Made by a program: the position numbers and the translations under genes | Part shown: in pieces, positions 8,289-16,240 of the stretch | Numbering within the stretch: the stretch's first letter is position 1 | How the letters are laid out: the number at the start of each line of letters is the position of its first letter | Notes under the pieces: model-generated | Told to the model about the DNA's origin: nothing | The model's database searches: none | What the model saw: the letters and a program-made list of their open reading frames with translations, nothing else | Assembly (NCBI GenBank): GCA_035276475.1 | Contig: DATELQ010000020.1 | Coordinates: 18,594-82,593, forward strand | Length of the DNA stretch: 64,000 nucleotides | Origin: DATDFB01 sp035276475 | Lineage (GTDB): Bacteria; Acidobacteriota; Thermoanaerobaculia; Gp7-AA8 | Direction: 5' to 3'

Positions 8289-8698
8289 GACGCGCACTGC
8301 TGCCTTCCGCCTTCTGCCTTCTCGTTTTCGCCTGCAAGACCGTCGGAGTGTCGACGACCGCCGGCGGCTACTCCGAGGTCGAGCCGACCGTGGCTGCGGA
8401 GATGATCCTCGACAGCCAGCAGGTCGTCGTCCTCGACGTGCGGCCGATCGCGGCCTACCGCGGCCCGGGCGGCCACATCGCCGGCGCGCTCAACGCGCCG
8501 TTCGACACGATCGAGCACCAGCTGCCGCTGCTCTTGCCGTATCAGAACCAGACGGTTCTCGTGTACGGCGACAGCTCGAACGACGGCGCGGTGGCCTCGA
8601 AGCTGTTGAGCGTGGCCGGGTTCCGCAACGTCGTGCACATCGCCGGCGGACTGCGCTCGTGGATTGAACACGGGTACAGGACGGTTAACTCGCGGTGA
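8285..8698 (+). CDS. Rhodanese-like domain lipoprotein lacking the catalytic cysteine
   Basis: The 137-residue protein has a signal sequence ending near Cys17, probably a lipoprotein though with an atypical lipobox, followed by a rhodanese fold. The CDC25-like beginning (VVVLDVRP) and the final helix motif (GGLRSWIEHGY) are clear. The active-site loop reads VLVYGDSSNDG, with Gly where sulfurtransferases have Cys. It is therefore probably a binding or structural domain rather than an enzyme. The signal-peptide core LLPSAFCLL is encoded by near-tandem DNA repeats of ccttctg. It is coupled to the asparaginase upstream and the DsbA-like gene downstream. Confidence 0.82.
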   Translation: MRRALLPSAFCLLVFACKTVGVSTTAGGYSEVEPTVAAEMILDSQQVVVLDVRPIAAYRGPGGHIAGALNAPFDTIEHQLPLLLPYQNQTVLVYGDSSNDGAVASKLLSVAGFRNVVHIAGGLRSWIEHGYRTVNSR

Positions 8699-9756
8699 TG
8701 CGAAACCTTCTCGTTGCCGCCATCGCGGCTTTTCTCGCCATTCCCCTCTTCGCTGCGTCCGCCGACGTCGGCACGCTGAAGGACTACGCCGCCCGGGCGC
8801 TGCCGAAGTGCCCCGACCAGAAAATAACGCTCGAACGCGTCGACAAGGACGGGCCGATCGGCTTCGTCCCCTACGTGCTGACGCAGACGTCGAGCGACTC
8901 GACGTGCGGCCGGCAGACGACGCTGCTCTATTCGCCGCTCTCGCAGCAAGTGCTCATCGGCACGGTCATCGAGCTCCCGCAGGACGCGCGCAACGCCGAC
9001 GTCCGCGTGGCCGAGCGGGCCATGGAGATGCTGAAGACGCCGATGACGGCGAACGTCTCCAAGTTCCCGCTCCCCGACCGGCTCAAGGCGACGGCGATTT
9101 TCAAGCAGACGGAGTACGGCCCCTTCGCCTACCACGGCTTCGTCGACGCCTCGGAGCGCTTCCTCGTCATCGGCACGCGCGGGAGTCTCTTGATGCCGCC
9201 GTCGAAGACGCTCATCGACGCGCTGCAGCTCCAGAACGGCGTCCGCCGCGGCAATCCGAAGGCGAAGGCGCAGATCATCGAGCTCTCCGACTTCGAGTGC
9301 CCGAGCTGCCGCCGCGCGCACATGGAGATCGAGCCGATCATCGAGAAGCATCTGGCGAAGGTCGACTACTACCGCCTCGACCTGCCGCTCTTCGAGCACC
9401 ACGAGTGGGCGGTGCCGGCGGCGCTGGCCGCACGCGCGCTGGCGAAGGTGGCGCCGAAGGAGTACTGGAAGTTCGCCGACTGGGTCTACAAGAACCAGGA
9501 GGAGATCGGCAAGCGCAAGAGCTTCGACGACGTGATCCGCGAGTATTGCCAGGACCGCGAGATCAACTGGCCGGCGGTGGAGAAGATCTACCGCTCGCCG
9601 GCGGAGCGGGCGGCGCTGATGGACCAGGTCTCGCGTGGGTTCGACAACGGCATCAACTCGACGCCGACGTACATCGTGAACGGACAGATCATGGGTTTCG
9701 GGCCGCACGGGAGTTTCACGGTGAAGGCGATCAAGGACGCGCTGGGAATCAAATAA
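8698..9756 (+). CDS. Secreted DsbA/thioredoxin-like oxidoreductase (Thioredoxin_4)
   Basis: This is a protein of about 352 residues with a signal peptide (about 1-20). An N-terminal domain of roughly 160 residues of unknown fold comes first, then a DsbA-type thioredoxin domain with the C-P-S-C active site (FECPSCRRAH). The cis-Pro loop (NSTPTYIVNG) is near the C-terminus. It probably makes or isomerises disulfides, or acts as a thiol reductase, in the periplasm. ATG 8698 overlaps the upstream TGA; an alternative GTG lies at 8695. The 3' end overlaps the convergent GNAT gene by 8 nt. Confidence 0.9.
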   Translation: MRNLLVAAIAAFLAIPLFAASADVGTLKDYAARALPKCPDQKITLERVDKDGPIGFVPYVLTQTSSDSTCGRQTTLLYSPLSQQVLIGTVIELPQDARNADVRVAERAMEMLKTPMTANVSKFPLPDRLKATAIFKQTEYGPFAYHGFVDASERFLVIGTRGSLLMPPSKTLIDALQLQNGVRRGNPKAKAQIIELSDFECPSCRRAHMEIEPIIEKHLAKVDYYRLDLPLFEHHEWAVPAALAARALAKVAPKEYWKFADWVYKNQEEIGKRKSFDDVIREYCQDREINWPAVEKIYRSPAERAALMDQVSRGFDNGINSTPTYIVNGQIMGFGPHGSFTVKAIKDALGIK

Positions 9757-10252
9757 GCGCCTTGTAGAAGACGACGGTGTCGCAGAACGAGCCGTCGGGG
9801 TCTTGTGCGTAGTTCGGGATGACGCCGACGCGCGTCCACCCCGTCGACTCGTACAGCGACTCCGCGGCGTCGCCGCGCTTGGTGTCGAGCGTCAGCAGCG
9901 TGAAGCCGGCGGCGCGGGCTCGTTCTTCGATCGCGTTCATCAGCGCACGTCCCAGGCCCTGGCCGCGGGCGCGGCGGTGGACCTGGAGCTTGGCGATGTC
10001 GGCGCGGTGCGGCTGGTTTGGCATCGGCGCGGGCAGTAACTGCACGGTGCCGGCGATGCCGTCGCCGTCGCGTGCGACGAGGACGATGGCGCGCCCGTCG
10101 TTCAGCCTCGTGCGCCACCACGCCTCCGCATCCTCTTGCGTGAGCGTGTCGAGGAATCCGACCGACGCGCCCGAGGCGACGGCGTCGACGAGCAGCGCGG
10201 CCAGCTCGTGGATGTCCGATTCCGCCGCCGGCCGCGCGAGCTCCTCGATCAT
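9749..10252 (-). CDS. GNAT family N-acetyltransferase
   Basis: This is a 167-residue GNAT-fold protein. The acetyl-CoA pyrophosphate loop appears as VHRRARGQGLGRALM (about 92-106), matching the Q/R-x-x-G-x-G/A pattern. A C-terminal strand with SLYESTGW follows, typical of small-molecule or peptide acetyltransferases. The substrate is not predictable. It is monocistronic, convergent with the DsbA-like gene. Confidence 0.92.
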   Translation of the reverse strand: MIEELARPAAESDIHELAALLVDAVASGASVGFLDTLTQEDAEAWWRTRLNDGRAIVLVARDGDGIAGTVQLLPAPMPNQPHRADIAKLQVHRRARGQGLGRALMNAIEERARAAGFTLLTLDTKRGDAAESLYESTGWTRVGVIPNYAQDPDGSFCDTVVFYKALI

Positions 10253-10578
10253 GATCGTTCTTAGTCTATCCGTTGCGCGTCGACCGTCTCCGGCACGCCT
10301 GCTGCCCTGGGAGCCAGGGGCGCGTTCTCAAAAATCCTCCATGCAGCCCTGGGCGGCAGAGCTGCATGCGTGAATTCGCTGCACTCACCTCTCCGCGCCG
10401 GGGCCAGGTTCATCGCATCCGTGCGACGGCGCCGGCGCGCCAGAGGCAGCTGCGTCATTTCGCCGCATGTGCTTCTGCCGCGCAGGGCCGGCTGTGCGCG
10501 GCGCCTGAGCACGTCCCTCTCGCGCCTGGGCCGAATGGGCATCCGTAACGAACGGCCCCGTCAACGCGTATTCATTTC
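10253..10578. other. Intergenic region between divergent genes, no gene seen
   Basis: This 326-bp stretch separates the GNAT start from the next plus-strand gene. Open frames exist on both strands, but their translations are Arg/Pro/Ala-rich shadows without domain features. No tRNA fold, riboswitch or strong hairpin was recognised. A TAAGAA hexamer 5 nt upstream of the GNAT start may be its -10. Confidence 0.5.
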
Positions 10579-11115
10579 ATGAGCACGGATCTGAAACTGG
10601 CGTCGCCGGCGCCTGACGTCGAGGCGCCCTCGCCGACCATCACTGCCGCCGATCGCCTTGCCGCACGAGTCGAGGCCCTGCTCGGCCGGATCGAAGCGAT
10701 CGTTCCCGGGCTGGAGACGCCACACCCGGCCAAGTCGGGCGACGCGCGTGCGGCGCGCACGGTGTCGCGACCGTTCATCCAGTCGATGATCGCCGGCGTC
10801 GAGGATCACCCCGACTGGGAGGAGCTCGGTTTCTTCGATCCCGCCGAGGCCCAGGCGGCGCTGCAGTTCGACGACGCCTTCAAGCCGGTGGCGCGGCGGC
10901 TCATCATGCTCGCGGCCAAGATCAACTTCACCATCGCCTCGCGCAAAGCGAAGGTGGCCATCGGCGCCATGAATACGTACATGATGGCCAGGCGCTTCGC
11001 GCGGAGACGGGTCAACGCGGCCATGTCCCTGCGTGTAGAGATGCTCCGCCGCGAGCTGGGCAGGAAAAACGGCCGCAGCACCGCGCCGGACGTCCCGCCC
11101 GTGACGTTGACGTGA
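10579..11115 (+). CDS. Hypothetical protein, conserved helical type
   Basis: The 178-residue protein has an Ala/Pro-rich N-terminal 60 residues. A mainly helical region of about 90 residues follows (phenylalanine- and alanine-rich, then ARRFARRRVNAAM), and the tail is basic. No signal peptide or membrane segment is visible. I do not recognise the family. Base composition and codon use match the neighbours, so it looks like a real gene. It converges on the downstream outer-membrane-like gene. Confidence 0.6.
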   Translation: MSTDLKLASPAPDVEAPSPTITAADRLAARVEALLGRIEAIVPGLETPHPAKSGDARAARTVSRPFIQSMIAGVEDHPDWEELGFFDPAEAQAALQFDDAFKPVARRLIMLAAKINFTIASRKAKVAIGAMNTYMMARRFARRRVNAAMSLRVEMLRRELGRKNGRSTAPDVPPVTLT

Positions 11116-11134
11116 CCCGAACGGCCGAAATCCC

Positions 11135-11959
11135 TCAGAACCCCACGCTGATTTTCGCCGCGTAGCTCGTGACCTCGGCGCGCGTCGCCTCGATCACGAT
11201 CTTCGGCACGACGAGCGAGAAGCGCAGGCCGGCGGTGTAGCGGTTGATGTTGCTCCTGTCGGTGAGCGTGACGGTGCCGGTCGGCACGATCACGGTGCCC
11301 GTCGCGTTCGTCCGCTGCCGTCCGATCGCGCCGTACGGCATGATCGGGCCGAATCCCTTGCTGATGAAAAGCTCCAGGCCGTACGTCTTCAGCTTGTACA
11401 CGTCGATGCCGCTGATGGTCGCGTACGAGCCGCGCGCGGCAAGCTCCGGCGTCAGGGCCGAGCCGCGCACGATCGGCACGTCGATGGCGCCGCCGTACGT
11501 CTTCACGTCGCTGTTCTGGATCTTCGCGTACGTGCCCGAGACGGTCGCGAACCCGAGGCCTTTGCTGGCCACGAGGCGCGGGACGGCCGCGTAGCCGCCG
11601 CCGGTCAGGAAGTCGCTGTTCGGTGGGACGGAGTTGCGCCACCACGAGGCGTTCTCGTCGATCTTCACCAGCGTCGCGGCCACGCCGACGTCGAAGCCGA
11701 TGAGGCTCGTGGCGCGCGCCGGCGTCACGGGCGTGGCGAAGATGGCCTGCCCCATCGTGCGCGAGAACTGCGCGAAGTCCTCCTGGGTGATGGCCGGGTT
11801 GAACTGGATGTCGCTCTGCGCGTACAGCGGCGCCGCGACAGCGACGATCAGAAGAGCTGCGAGATGTAGTCGTTGCTGAGCAGAAACCCGGCCGGCGTGA
11901 AGGCGACGCGCGCTCCGTCGCGCCGCAGCCAGCCATCGTGTAACCCTCGTGCGATCCAT
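11135..11959 (-). CDS. Putative secreted/outer-membrane beta-barrel protein
   Basis: The translation contains a clear signal sequence (LHLAALLIVAVAAPLYA, about 30-46) and then about 225 residues rich in alternating hydrophobic/Ser/Thr/Gly strands. It ends with an aromatic terminal residue (KISVGF), the usual beta-barrel signature recognised by BamA. The first ATG at 11959 places a long basic n-region before the signal and gives a 112-nt overlap with the upstream HemW gene. A later non-ATG start is therefore possible. The function is unknown. Confidence 0.65.
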   Translation of the reverse strand: MDRTRVTRWLAAARRSARRLHAGRVSAQQRLHLAALLIVAVAAPLYAQSDIQFNPAITQEDFAQFSRTMGQAIFATPVTPARATSLIGFDVGVAATLVKIDENASWWRNSVPPNSDFLTGGGYAAVPRLVASKGLGFATVSGTYAKIQNSDVKTYGGAIDVPIVRGSALTPELAARGSYATISGIDVYKLKTYGLELFISKGFGPIMPYGAIGRQRTNATGTVIVPTGTVTLTDRSNINRYTAGLRFSLVVPKIVIEATRAEVTSYAAKISVGF

Positions 11960-12927
11960 TCGATGCCCTCCTCACCACACAGGTGGACGACGTCATCGTA
12001 GTCGATCCCGCTGCTCTGCCGGAGGCTTAGGAAAATGGATTCGCGGCGCTGCTCGTCGGGGCCGAGGATCTCGTCGAGCTCTGACGTCCGCTCGGCCGAG
12101 ATGTAGCGGGCGATGTCGCGCGTGTTGGCGAAGCGGCGCTCGCCGAGGAAGGAGTGGGCGGCGAGGCCGAAGCCGAAGTAGCTCTCGCGGCGCCAGTAGC
12201 GGAGGTTGTGGCGGCAGGGGTCGCCGAAGTTGCTGATCTCGTATTGTTTGAGCCCAGCGCTCTCCAGCCGCGCAATCGCCTCGATATACAACTCCGCAAC
12301 CAATTCTTCATCCGGCAGGGTCATGCGCCCGTGCTCGACTTGCCGCGCCAGGGCGGTGCCCTCCTCGAGGTCGAGCATGTAGAGAGAGATATGGCCGGCG
12401 CCGGAGGTGACGGCGAGATCGAGCGTCTCGCGGAAGGACTCCGCGGTCTGGTTCGGCAATCCGAGGATGAGGTCGAGCGACGTGCGGATGCCGGCGGCGA
12501 CGGCGTCGCCGATCGCGGCAAGCGCACGCGCGCGCCCGTGCACGCGGCCGAGCGGGCGGAGCTCAGCATCGTGGAAACTCTGCACGCCGATGCTCAGGCG
12601 ATTGACGCCGAGGGTGCGCCAAAAGTCGATCGCGTCGGGGTCGACGTCCTCGGGGTTTGCTTCGAGAGAGAACTCCGGGTCGATGAGGCGAAACGACGTT
12701 CGCAGCGCGTCGACGACCTTCGTCAGATTCGCGCGCGACGTTCGCGACGGCGTGCCGCCGCCGAAGAAGATCGTCTCGACCTCCTCCCCGTTTCCGCGCT
12801 CCTCGATCTCCCGCACGAGTGCGTTCGTGTAGGCATCCTGCAGCTCGATGTTCGTCGAGATGGCGAACGGGCAGTAGGCGCAGTGGACGCGGCAGAAGGG
12901 AAGATGGATGTAAACGCCTGTGGCCAA
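11848..12927 (-). CDS. hemW: HemW-like radical SAM protein (haem chaperone / coproporphyrinogen oxidase-like)
   Basis: This is a protein of about 359 residues. The radical SAM motif C-x3-C-x2-C appears as CRVHCAYC at the N-terminus. It is followed by the HemN/HemW signatures FFGGGTP, EANPED and GVQSF, and a C-terminal HemN_C domain. The residue after the cluster is Pro-Phe rather than another Cys, as in HemW. HemW binds haem and is not a true oxygen-independent coproporphyrinogen oxidase. TTG 12927 is chosen because the frame upstream of it is encoded by an inverted repeat. The start remains uncertain. Confidence 0.85.
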   Translation of the reverse strand: MATGVYIHLPFCRVHCAYCPFAISTNIELQDAYTNALVREIEERGNGEEVETIFFGGGTPSRTSRANLTKVVDALRTSFRLIDPEFSLEANPEDVDPDAIDFWRTLGVNRLSIGVQSFHDAELRPLGRVHGRARALAAIGDAVAAGIRTSLDLILGLPNQTAESFRETLDLAVTSGAGHISLYMLDLEEGTALARQVEHGRMTLPDEELVAELYIEAIARLESAGLKQYEISNFGDPCRHNLRYWRRESYFGFGLAAHSFLGERRFANTRDIARYISAERTSELDEILGPDEQRRESIFLSLRQSSGIDYDDVVHLCGEEGIEWIARGLHDGWLRRDGARVAFTPAGFLLSNDYISQLF

Positions 12928-12937
12928 GGAAACTCGG

Positions 12938-13002
12938 AACGCAGAATGCGAATGCAGAATGAAGAAATCCCCTTTCTCGCTTCTGCATTCGCATTCTGCG
13001 TT
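12938..13002. repeat. 22-bp perfect inverted repeat between divergent hemW and HD-GYP genes
   Basis: Arms 12938-12959 and 12981-13002 are perfectly complementary over 22 bp with a 21-nt loop. Each arm contains internal near-repeats of gcagaatg. It lies between two divergent starts, so it is not a terminator of either gene. It could be a regulatory site or a dispersed repeat of the same style as those at 196-244 and 45120-45164. Confidence 0.8.
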
Positions 13003-13024
13003 CTGAATTTCCGTGGCCGTTTGC

Positions 13025-13030
13025 GATAAT
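13025..13030 (+). promoter_or_regulatory. Putative -10 element of the HD-GYP gene
   Basis: GATAAT (5 of 6 to consensus) ends 7 nt before the ATG at 13038, which would give a leaderless transcript. The -35 region falls at the right edge of the inverted repeat and is weak. Confidence 0.45.
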
Positions 13031-13037
13031 CCAATCA

Positions 13038-14762
13038 ATGCCCGTCTCTCCCCGCCGCGGCCGTCTCCTCTGGATCCTTCTCGGCGCGATGATCGTCGTC
13101 GGCCTCCTCCCGCTCGTGATCTCGCACTACATCCTCATCGGCATCAATCGCGACTCGCTCGAAACGCTGGAGAAAAAGTACCTGACCCGCTCCGCCGTCA
13201 GCATCGCCACCGACGTGCAGACGACCATCGCCAGCAATACGCAGCAGCTGGCCAAGATCGCGGCGTCGGTGCGGGCCATGAAGCGCGCGCTGCCGGCCGG
13301 CACCGATCCGTTCGCATACGCCGCGCAGACGAACATCATCGGCGACTACATCACCTCCGACAGCGAGATCCTCGGATTGCGCATTCTCGACCGCGGCGGC
13401 AAAGGCGCCGAGGCCGTGCCGCCGAAGCTCGACAGCGGCGTCGTGCAGGAGCTCGACCTCGCCCTCGTCGCCGCGGCGCAGGGACAGCCGTACACCGGCA
13501 CCTTCCAGTACCTCACCGCCCTCAACCAGCCGGTCGTCGTCGTGGCCGTGCCGATCGCGGACGAGAACCAGGTCATCGGCAGCGTCGAGGGGATCGTCAG
13601 CCTCCGCCGCATCACCGAGCGCATTCGCGAGGAAGGAAAGGGCGAAGTCACGGCGTTCCTCGTCGACCGCAACGGCAAGGTGCTGATTCACAGCGAGCCG
13701 AGCATCGATGTGCGCCGGCCCGAGATGGGGAACCTGAAGATCGTCGCCGACTTCATGAAGGCGCCGCAGCGGCTGACGGAGTCGTACGAAGAGACGCGCG
13801 ACGGGCGGCCGACGACGATGCTCGGCACGGTGGCGCCGGTAATCCGCCCCGACTGGGGCGTGGTGGTAGAGAAGCCGGAGCGCAGCGCCTTCGCCTCGGT
13901 CGCCAAGATGATCAAGGCCACGATCTCCTGGAGCTCGCTGGCGCTCGCGCTGGCCATCGCCGCGGCGGTCGTGTTCGCGGCGTGGATCGCCCGCCCGATC
14001 CGCGCGCTCGCGGACCGGACGCAGGAGATCGCCGCCGGCAACTACGGGCAGCACGTCGACGTGAAGGCGCGCAACGAGATCGGCACGCTGGCCGACAACT
14101 TCAACGTGATGTCGGACGCGATCGGGCAGGCCATCGAGCAGCTCAAGAAGGCGGCGCACGAGAACAATCTCCTCTTCATCAACTCCGTGCGCATGCTCGC
14201 CGCGGCGATCGACGCGAAGGATCCGTACACGCGCGGCCACTCCGAGCGCGTGGCCCGCTACTCGATCGGCATCGGCAAGAACCTCGGGCTCTCCGAGAAG
14301 GACATGCGCAACCTCCGCATCAGCGCTCTGTTGCACGACGTCGGAAAGATCGGCATCGACGACCGCATCCTCCGTAAGCCCGGCGCGCTCAACGACGACG
14401 AGTTCGAGGTCATGAAGCAGCATCCGGTGAAGGGGGCGGCGATCATGAGCGGCGTCGCGCAGCTCATCGACATCATCCCGGGGATGAAGTACCACCACGA
14501 GAAGTGGAGCGGCGGCGGCTATCCGGACAGCCTGGAAGGAGAGCAGATCCCGATGCAGGCGCGCATCGTGGCCATCGCCGACACGTTCGACGCCATGACC
14601 ACGAACCGGCCGTACCAGAAGGCCATGGAGCTCGGGTACGTGGTGGAGAAGATCAAGAGCTTCGCCGGGACGCGCTTCGACCCGCGCGTGGTGGACGCGT
14701 TCGTGCAAGGGGTCCGCCGCGGCGACATCGTCATCGACGAGCAAGTGAGAGGCGCCGCGTAG
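13038..14762 (+). CDS. Membrane sensor with Cache-like, HAMP and HD-GYP domains (c-di-GMP phosphodiesterase)
   Basis: The 574-residue protein has TM1 at about 10-32, an extracytoplasmic Cache-like sensor of about 260 residues and TM2 at about 296-318. A HAMP segment ending near 368 leads to an HD-GYP domain. The catalytic signatures are GHSERVARYS, LLHDVGKIGI and HHEKWSGGGYP with the GYP triplet, then ADTFDAM. It probably degrades c-di-GMP in response to a periplasmic ligand. The gene is followed at once by a Roadblock protein whose TTG start is 3 nt after the stop. Confidence 0.93.
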   Translation: MPVSPRRGRLLWILLGAMIVVGLLPLVISHYILIGINRDSLETLEKKYLTRSAVSIATDVQTTIASNTQQLAKIAASVRAMKRALPAGTDPFAYAAQTNIIGDYITSDSEILGLRILDRGGKGAEAVPPKLDSGVVQELDLALVAAAQGQPYTGTFQYLTALNQPVVVVAVPIADENQVIGSVEGIVSLRRITERIREEGKGEVTAFLVDRNGKVLIHSEPSIDVRRPEMGNLKIVADFMKAPQRLTESYEETRDGRPTTMLGTVAPVIRPDWGVVVEKPERSAFASVAKMIKATISWSSLALALAIAAAVVFAAWIARPIRALADRTQEIAAGNYGQHVDVKARNEIGTLADNFNVMSDAIGQAIEQLKKAAHENNLLFINSVRMLAAAIDAKDPYTRGHSERVARYSIGIGKNLGLSEKDMRNLRISALLHDVGKIGIDDRILRKPGALNDDEFEVMKQHPVKGAAIMSGVAQLIDIIPGMKYHHEKWSGGGYPDSLEGEQIPMQARIVAIADTFDAMTTNRPYQKAMELGYVVEKIKSFAGTRFDPRVVDAFVQGVRRGDIVIDEQVRGAA

Positions 14763-14764
14763 CT

Positions 14765-15130
14765 TTGTTTCAGCAGATTCTTCTCGACCTCCTGCAGTCC
14801 ATCGACGGTTCGCTCGGCGCGCTCTTTCTCGATTGGGAGGGGGAGAGCGTGGAGGTGATCACGGAGCGGCCGTTCGACGCGGACGACCACGACCTCCGCG
14901 TGATCGGCGCGTACCAGGGGATTTTCCGCACGCAGCTGCACAAGCTCTGCGAGTCGATCGACGCCGGGCGCCCGATCCGCTTGAAGATGGAGTTCGAGAA
15001 GACGAAGGTGCTGACGTGCGACCTGAAGGACGGCTATTACCTGGTGCTCGTGCTCGAGTCCGCGACGAACGAAGGGGTGGCCTGGCGGCACCTCGAGCAC
15101 TGCCGGCACAAGCTGCTGGCCGAGATTTAG
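14765..15130 (+). CDS. Roadblock/LC7-like small protein
   Basis: This is a protein of about 121 residues. The pattern is helix, a two-strand hairpin (GALFLDWEGESVEV), a long helix, three strands (KTKVLTCDLKDGYYLVLVLE) and a final helix, as in Roadblock/LC7 proteins. Bacterial members are activators or partners of small Ras-like GTPases such as MglA; no such GTPase is in the window. No ATG exists in frame near the start, and TTG 14765, just after the HD-GYP stop, is the best start. The Roadblock assignment is from pattern, not alignment. Confidence 0.7.
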   Translation: MFQQILLDLLQSIDGSLGALFLDWEGESVEVITERPFDADDHDLRVIGAYQGIFRTQLHKLCESIDAGRPIRLKMEFEKTKVLTCDLKDGYYLVLVLESATNEGVAWRHLEHCRHKLLAEI

Positions 15131-15132
15131 CA

Positions 15133-15567
15133 ATGAAGCGCGGACTTTTTCTCCTCCTGCTCTGCTCCGCGGCGTGCCACCGCGCCACGCCCCCCGCCCG
15201 CCCGGCCGCCCCCGGCGCGTCCGAGGTGAAGACGATCGACTCGACGCCGCCCCAGCCCGCGGCGCTGCAGCCCCCGCCCGTGCTGACGGACGAGGCGCCG
15301 CCGCCGAAGAGCACGGTCGGTCAGATGACGATGGACGCCCCTCCCCCACCCACCCCGCAGGACGAGGCGGTGCGCGACTCGCTGCCGTTCTCGCCGGCGA
15401 TCGGGCTCGACCCGGTGGATGGCCAGAAGATCTCGATCCGCGCCACCACGCCGACGGTCGAGATCAAGGGGCGCGTCTATTACTTCTCGTCCGAGGATAA
15501 CAAGCGGACGTTCATGGCCAACCCGACGCCGTACCTGCACGGGGTGTTCGCGCTGCCGAAGAGCTAG
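15133..15567 (+). CDS. Pro-rich lipoprotein with a YHS-like domain lacking cysteines
   Basis: The 144-residue protein has a lipoprotein signal ending at Cys15 (LLCSAAC) and then a Pro/Ala-rich linker to about residue 85. The C-terminal 55 residues resemble a YHS domain: DPVDGQKI, GRVYYFSSEDNKRTFMANP and a closing Tyr-Leu. In metal-binding YHS domains the first motif is D-P-V-C-G-M and the second carries a Cys after the aromatic strand. Here both are replaced (Asp, Ser), so metal binding is doubtful. It starts 3 nt after the Roadblock gene. Confidence 0.72.
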   Translation: MKRGLFLLLLCSAACHRATPPARPAAPGASEVKTIDSTPPQPAALQPPPVLTDEAPPPKSTVGQMTMDAPPPPTPQDEAVRDSLPFSPAIGLDPVDGQKISIRATTPTVEIKGRVYYFSSEDNKRTFMANPTPYLHGVFALPKS

Positions 15568-15599
15568 GGGTCAGGTGTTGACTTTTGACTTTCTTATTT
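15567..15599. repeat. Left arm of a 33-bp inverted repeat pair flanking one gene
   Basis: This segment is the reverse complement of 16208-16240 with two mismatches. It begins at the last base of the YHS lipoprotein stop and contains the stop codon of the enclosed minus-strand gene. Confidence 0.85.
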
Positions 15600-16229
15600 T
15601 GAGACGATCGTAGCGCGGTAGACCGAGATCCACTGCCACTCCGACTCCTGATCGATCGACAACTCATCGACGTCGAAGACGATCTGCTGCTCCGCGCGTG
15701 TGACGGCCTCCGGATTCGTGAACGAGACGCCGCCGAGGTGGTGCATCGGCAGTTGCAGGTAGTCGACGAGCGCCATCCCGCCTTCGGGCGTCCGCCGCAC
15801 CCTGGCGCGGTAGCGGTGGCCGACTTCGAGTTGTCCCGAGAACGTCTCCACGATGGCGATGTGCCGTTGGCGCTGCAGCGTCAGGTAGCGCCGGAACTTG
15901 CCGTCGCAGTCCATCCGCTCCCCTTCGAGGTCGAAGGTGTGTCCGACGGTCGGCTCTGAGCCGAACGTGTGCGAGGGACTGTGGATCCCGAACGCGAGCG
16001 TCTTGCCGTCGACGTCGATCGCGGCGACGAATAAGGGGTCGAGGTCGACCGGCATGAACGTCGCCTTCGCCAGCGACGCGATCGGCCGCACGGAGCGCAC
16101 CGTGCCGCGGAAGCGGCTCATCGTCCGCACCATCGCGCCGCAGTCGTTTTCGGCGCGGGCGGCGCCGGTCACGCACAGAAGCAGAAGGATGGCGATGCAG
16201 CGAATGCAAATAAGAAAGTCAAAAGTCAA
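15594..16229 (-). CDS. Secreted protein of unknown function inside a 33-bp inverted-repeat pair
   Basis: This is a protein of about 211 residues with a signal peptide (IAILLLLCVTGAARA) ending before about residue 26. The mature part is beta-rich with two cysteines and is likely an OB-like or small barrel domain (GKTLAFGIHSPSHTFGSEP). No ATG occurs before the signal. TTG 16229 supplies the start and lies in the right repeat arm, while the TAA stop lies in the left arm. It overlaps the end of the debranching-enzyme gene by 11 nt. I do not recognise the family. Confidence 0.65.
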   Translation of the reverse strand: MTFDFLICIRCIAILLLLCVTGAARAENDCGAMVRTMSRFRGTVRSVRPIASLAKATFMPVDLDPLFVAAIDVDGKTLAFGIHSPSHTFGSEPTVGHTFDLEGERMDCDGKFRRYLTLQRQRHIAIVETFSGQLEVGHRYRARVRRTPEGGMALVDYLQLPMHHLGGVSFTNPEAVTRAEQQIVFDVDELSIDQESEWQWISVYRATIVSK

Positions 16230-16240
16230 GACCTGACCCT
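16208..16240. repeat. Right arm of the 33-bp inverted repeat pair
   Basis: It matches 15567-15599 in inverted orientation (31 of 33). It encodes the last residues (GSGLDF) and the stop of the debranching enzyme, and also the start of the enclosed gene. The region between the arms is 608 bp and holds a single gene. Confidence 0.85.

Noticed and set aside
10273..10548. Open frame in the gap between the GNAT gene and the next gene
   Set aside because: Low-complexity Arg/Pro/Ala translation, no ribosome site, and opposite-strand frames are equally open.
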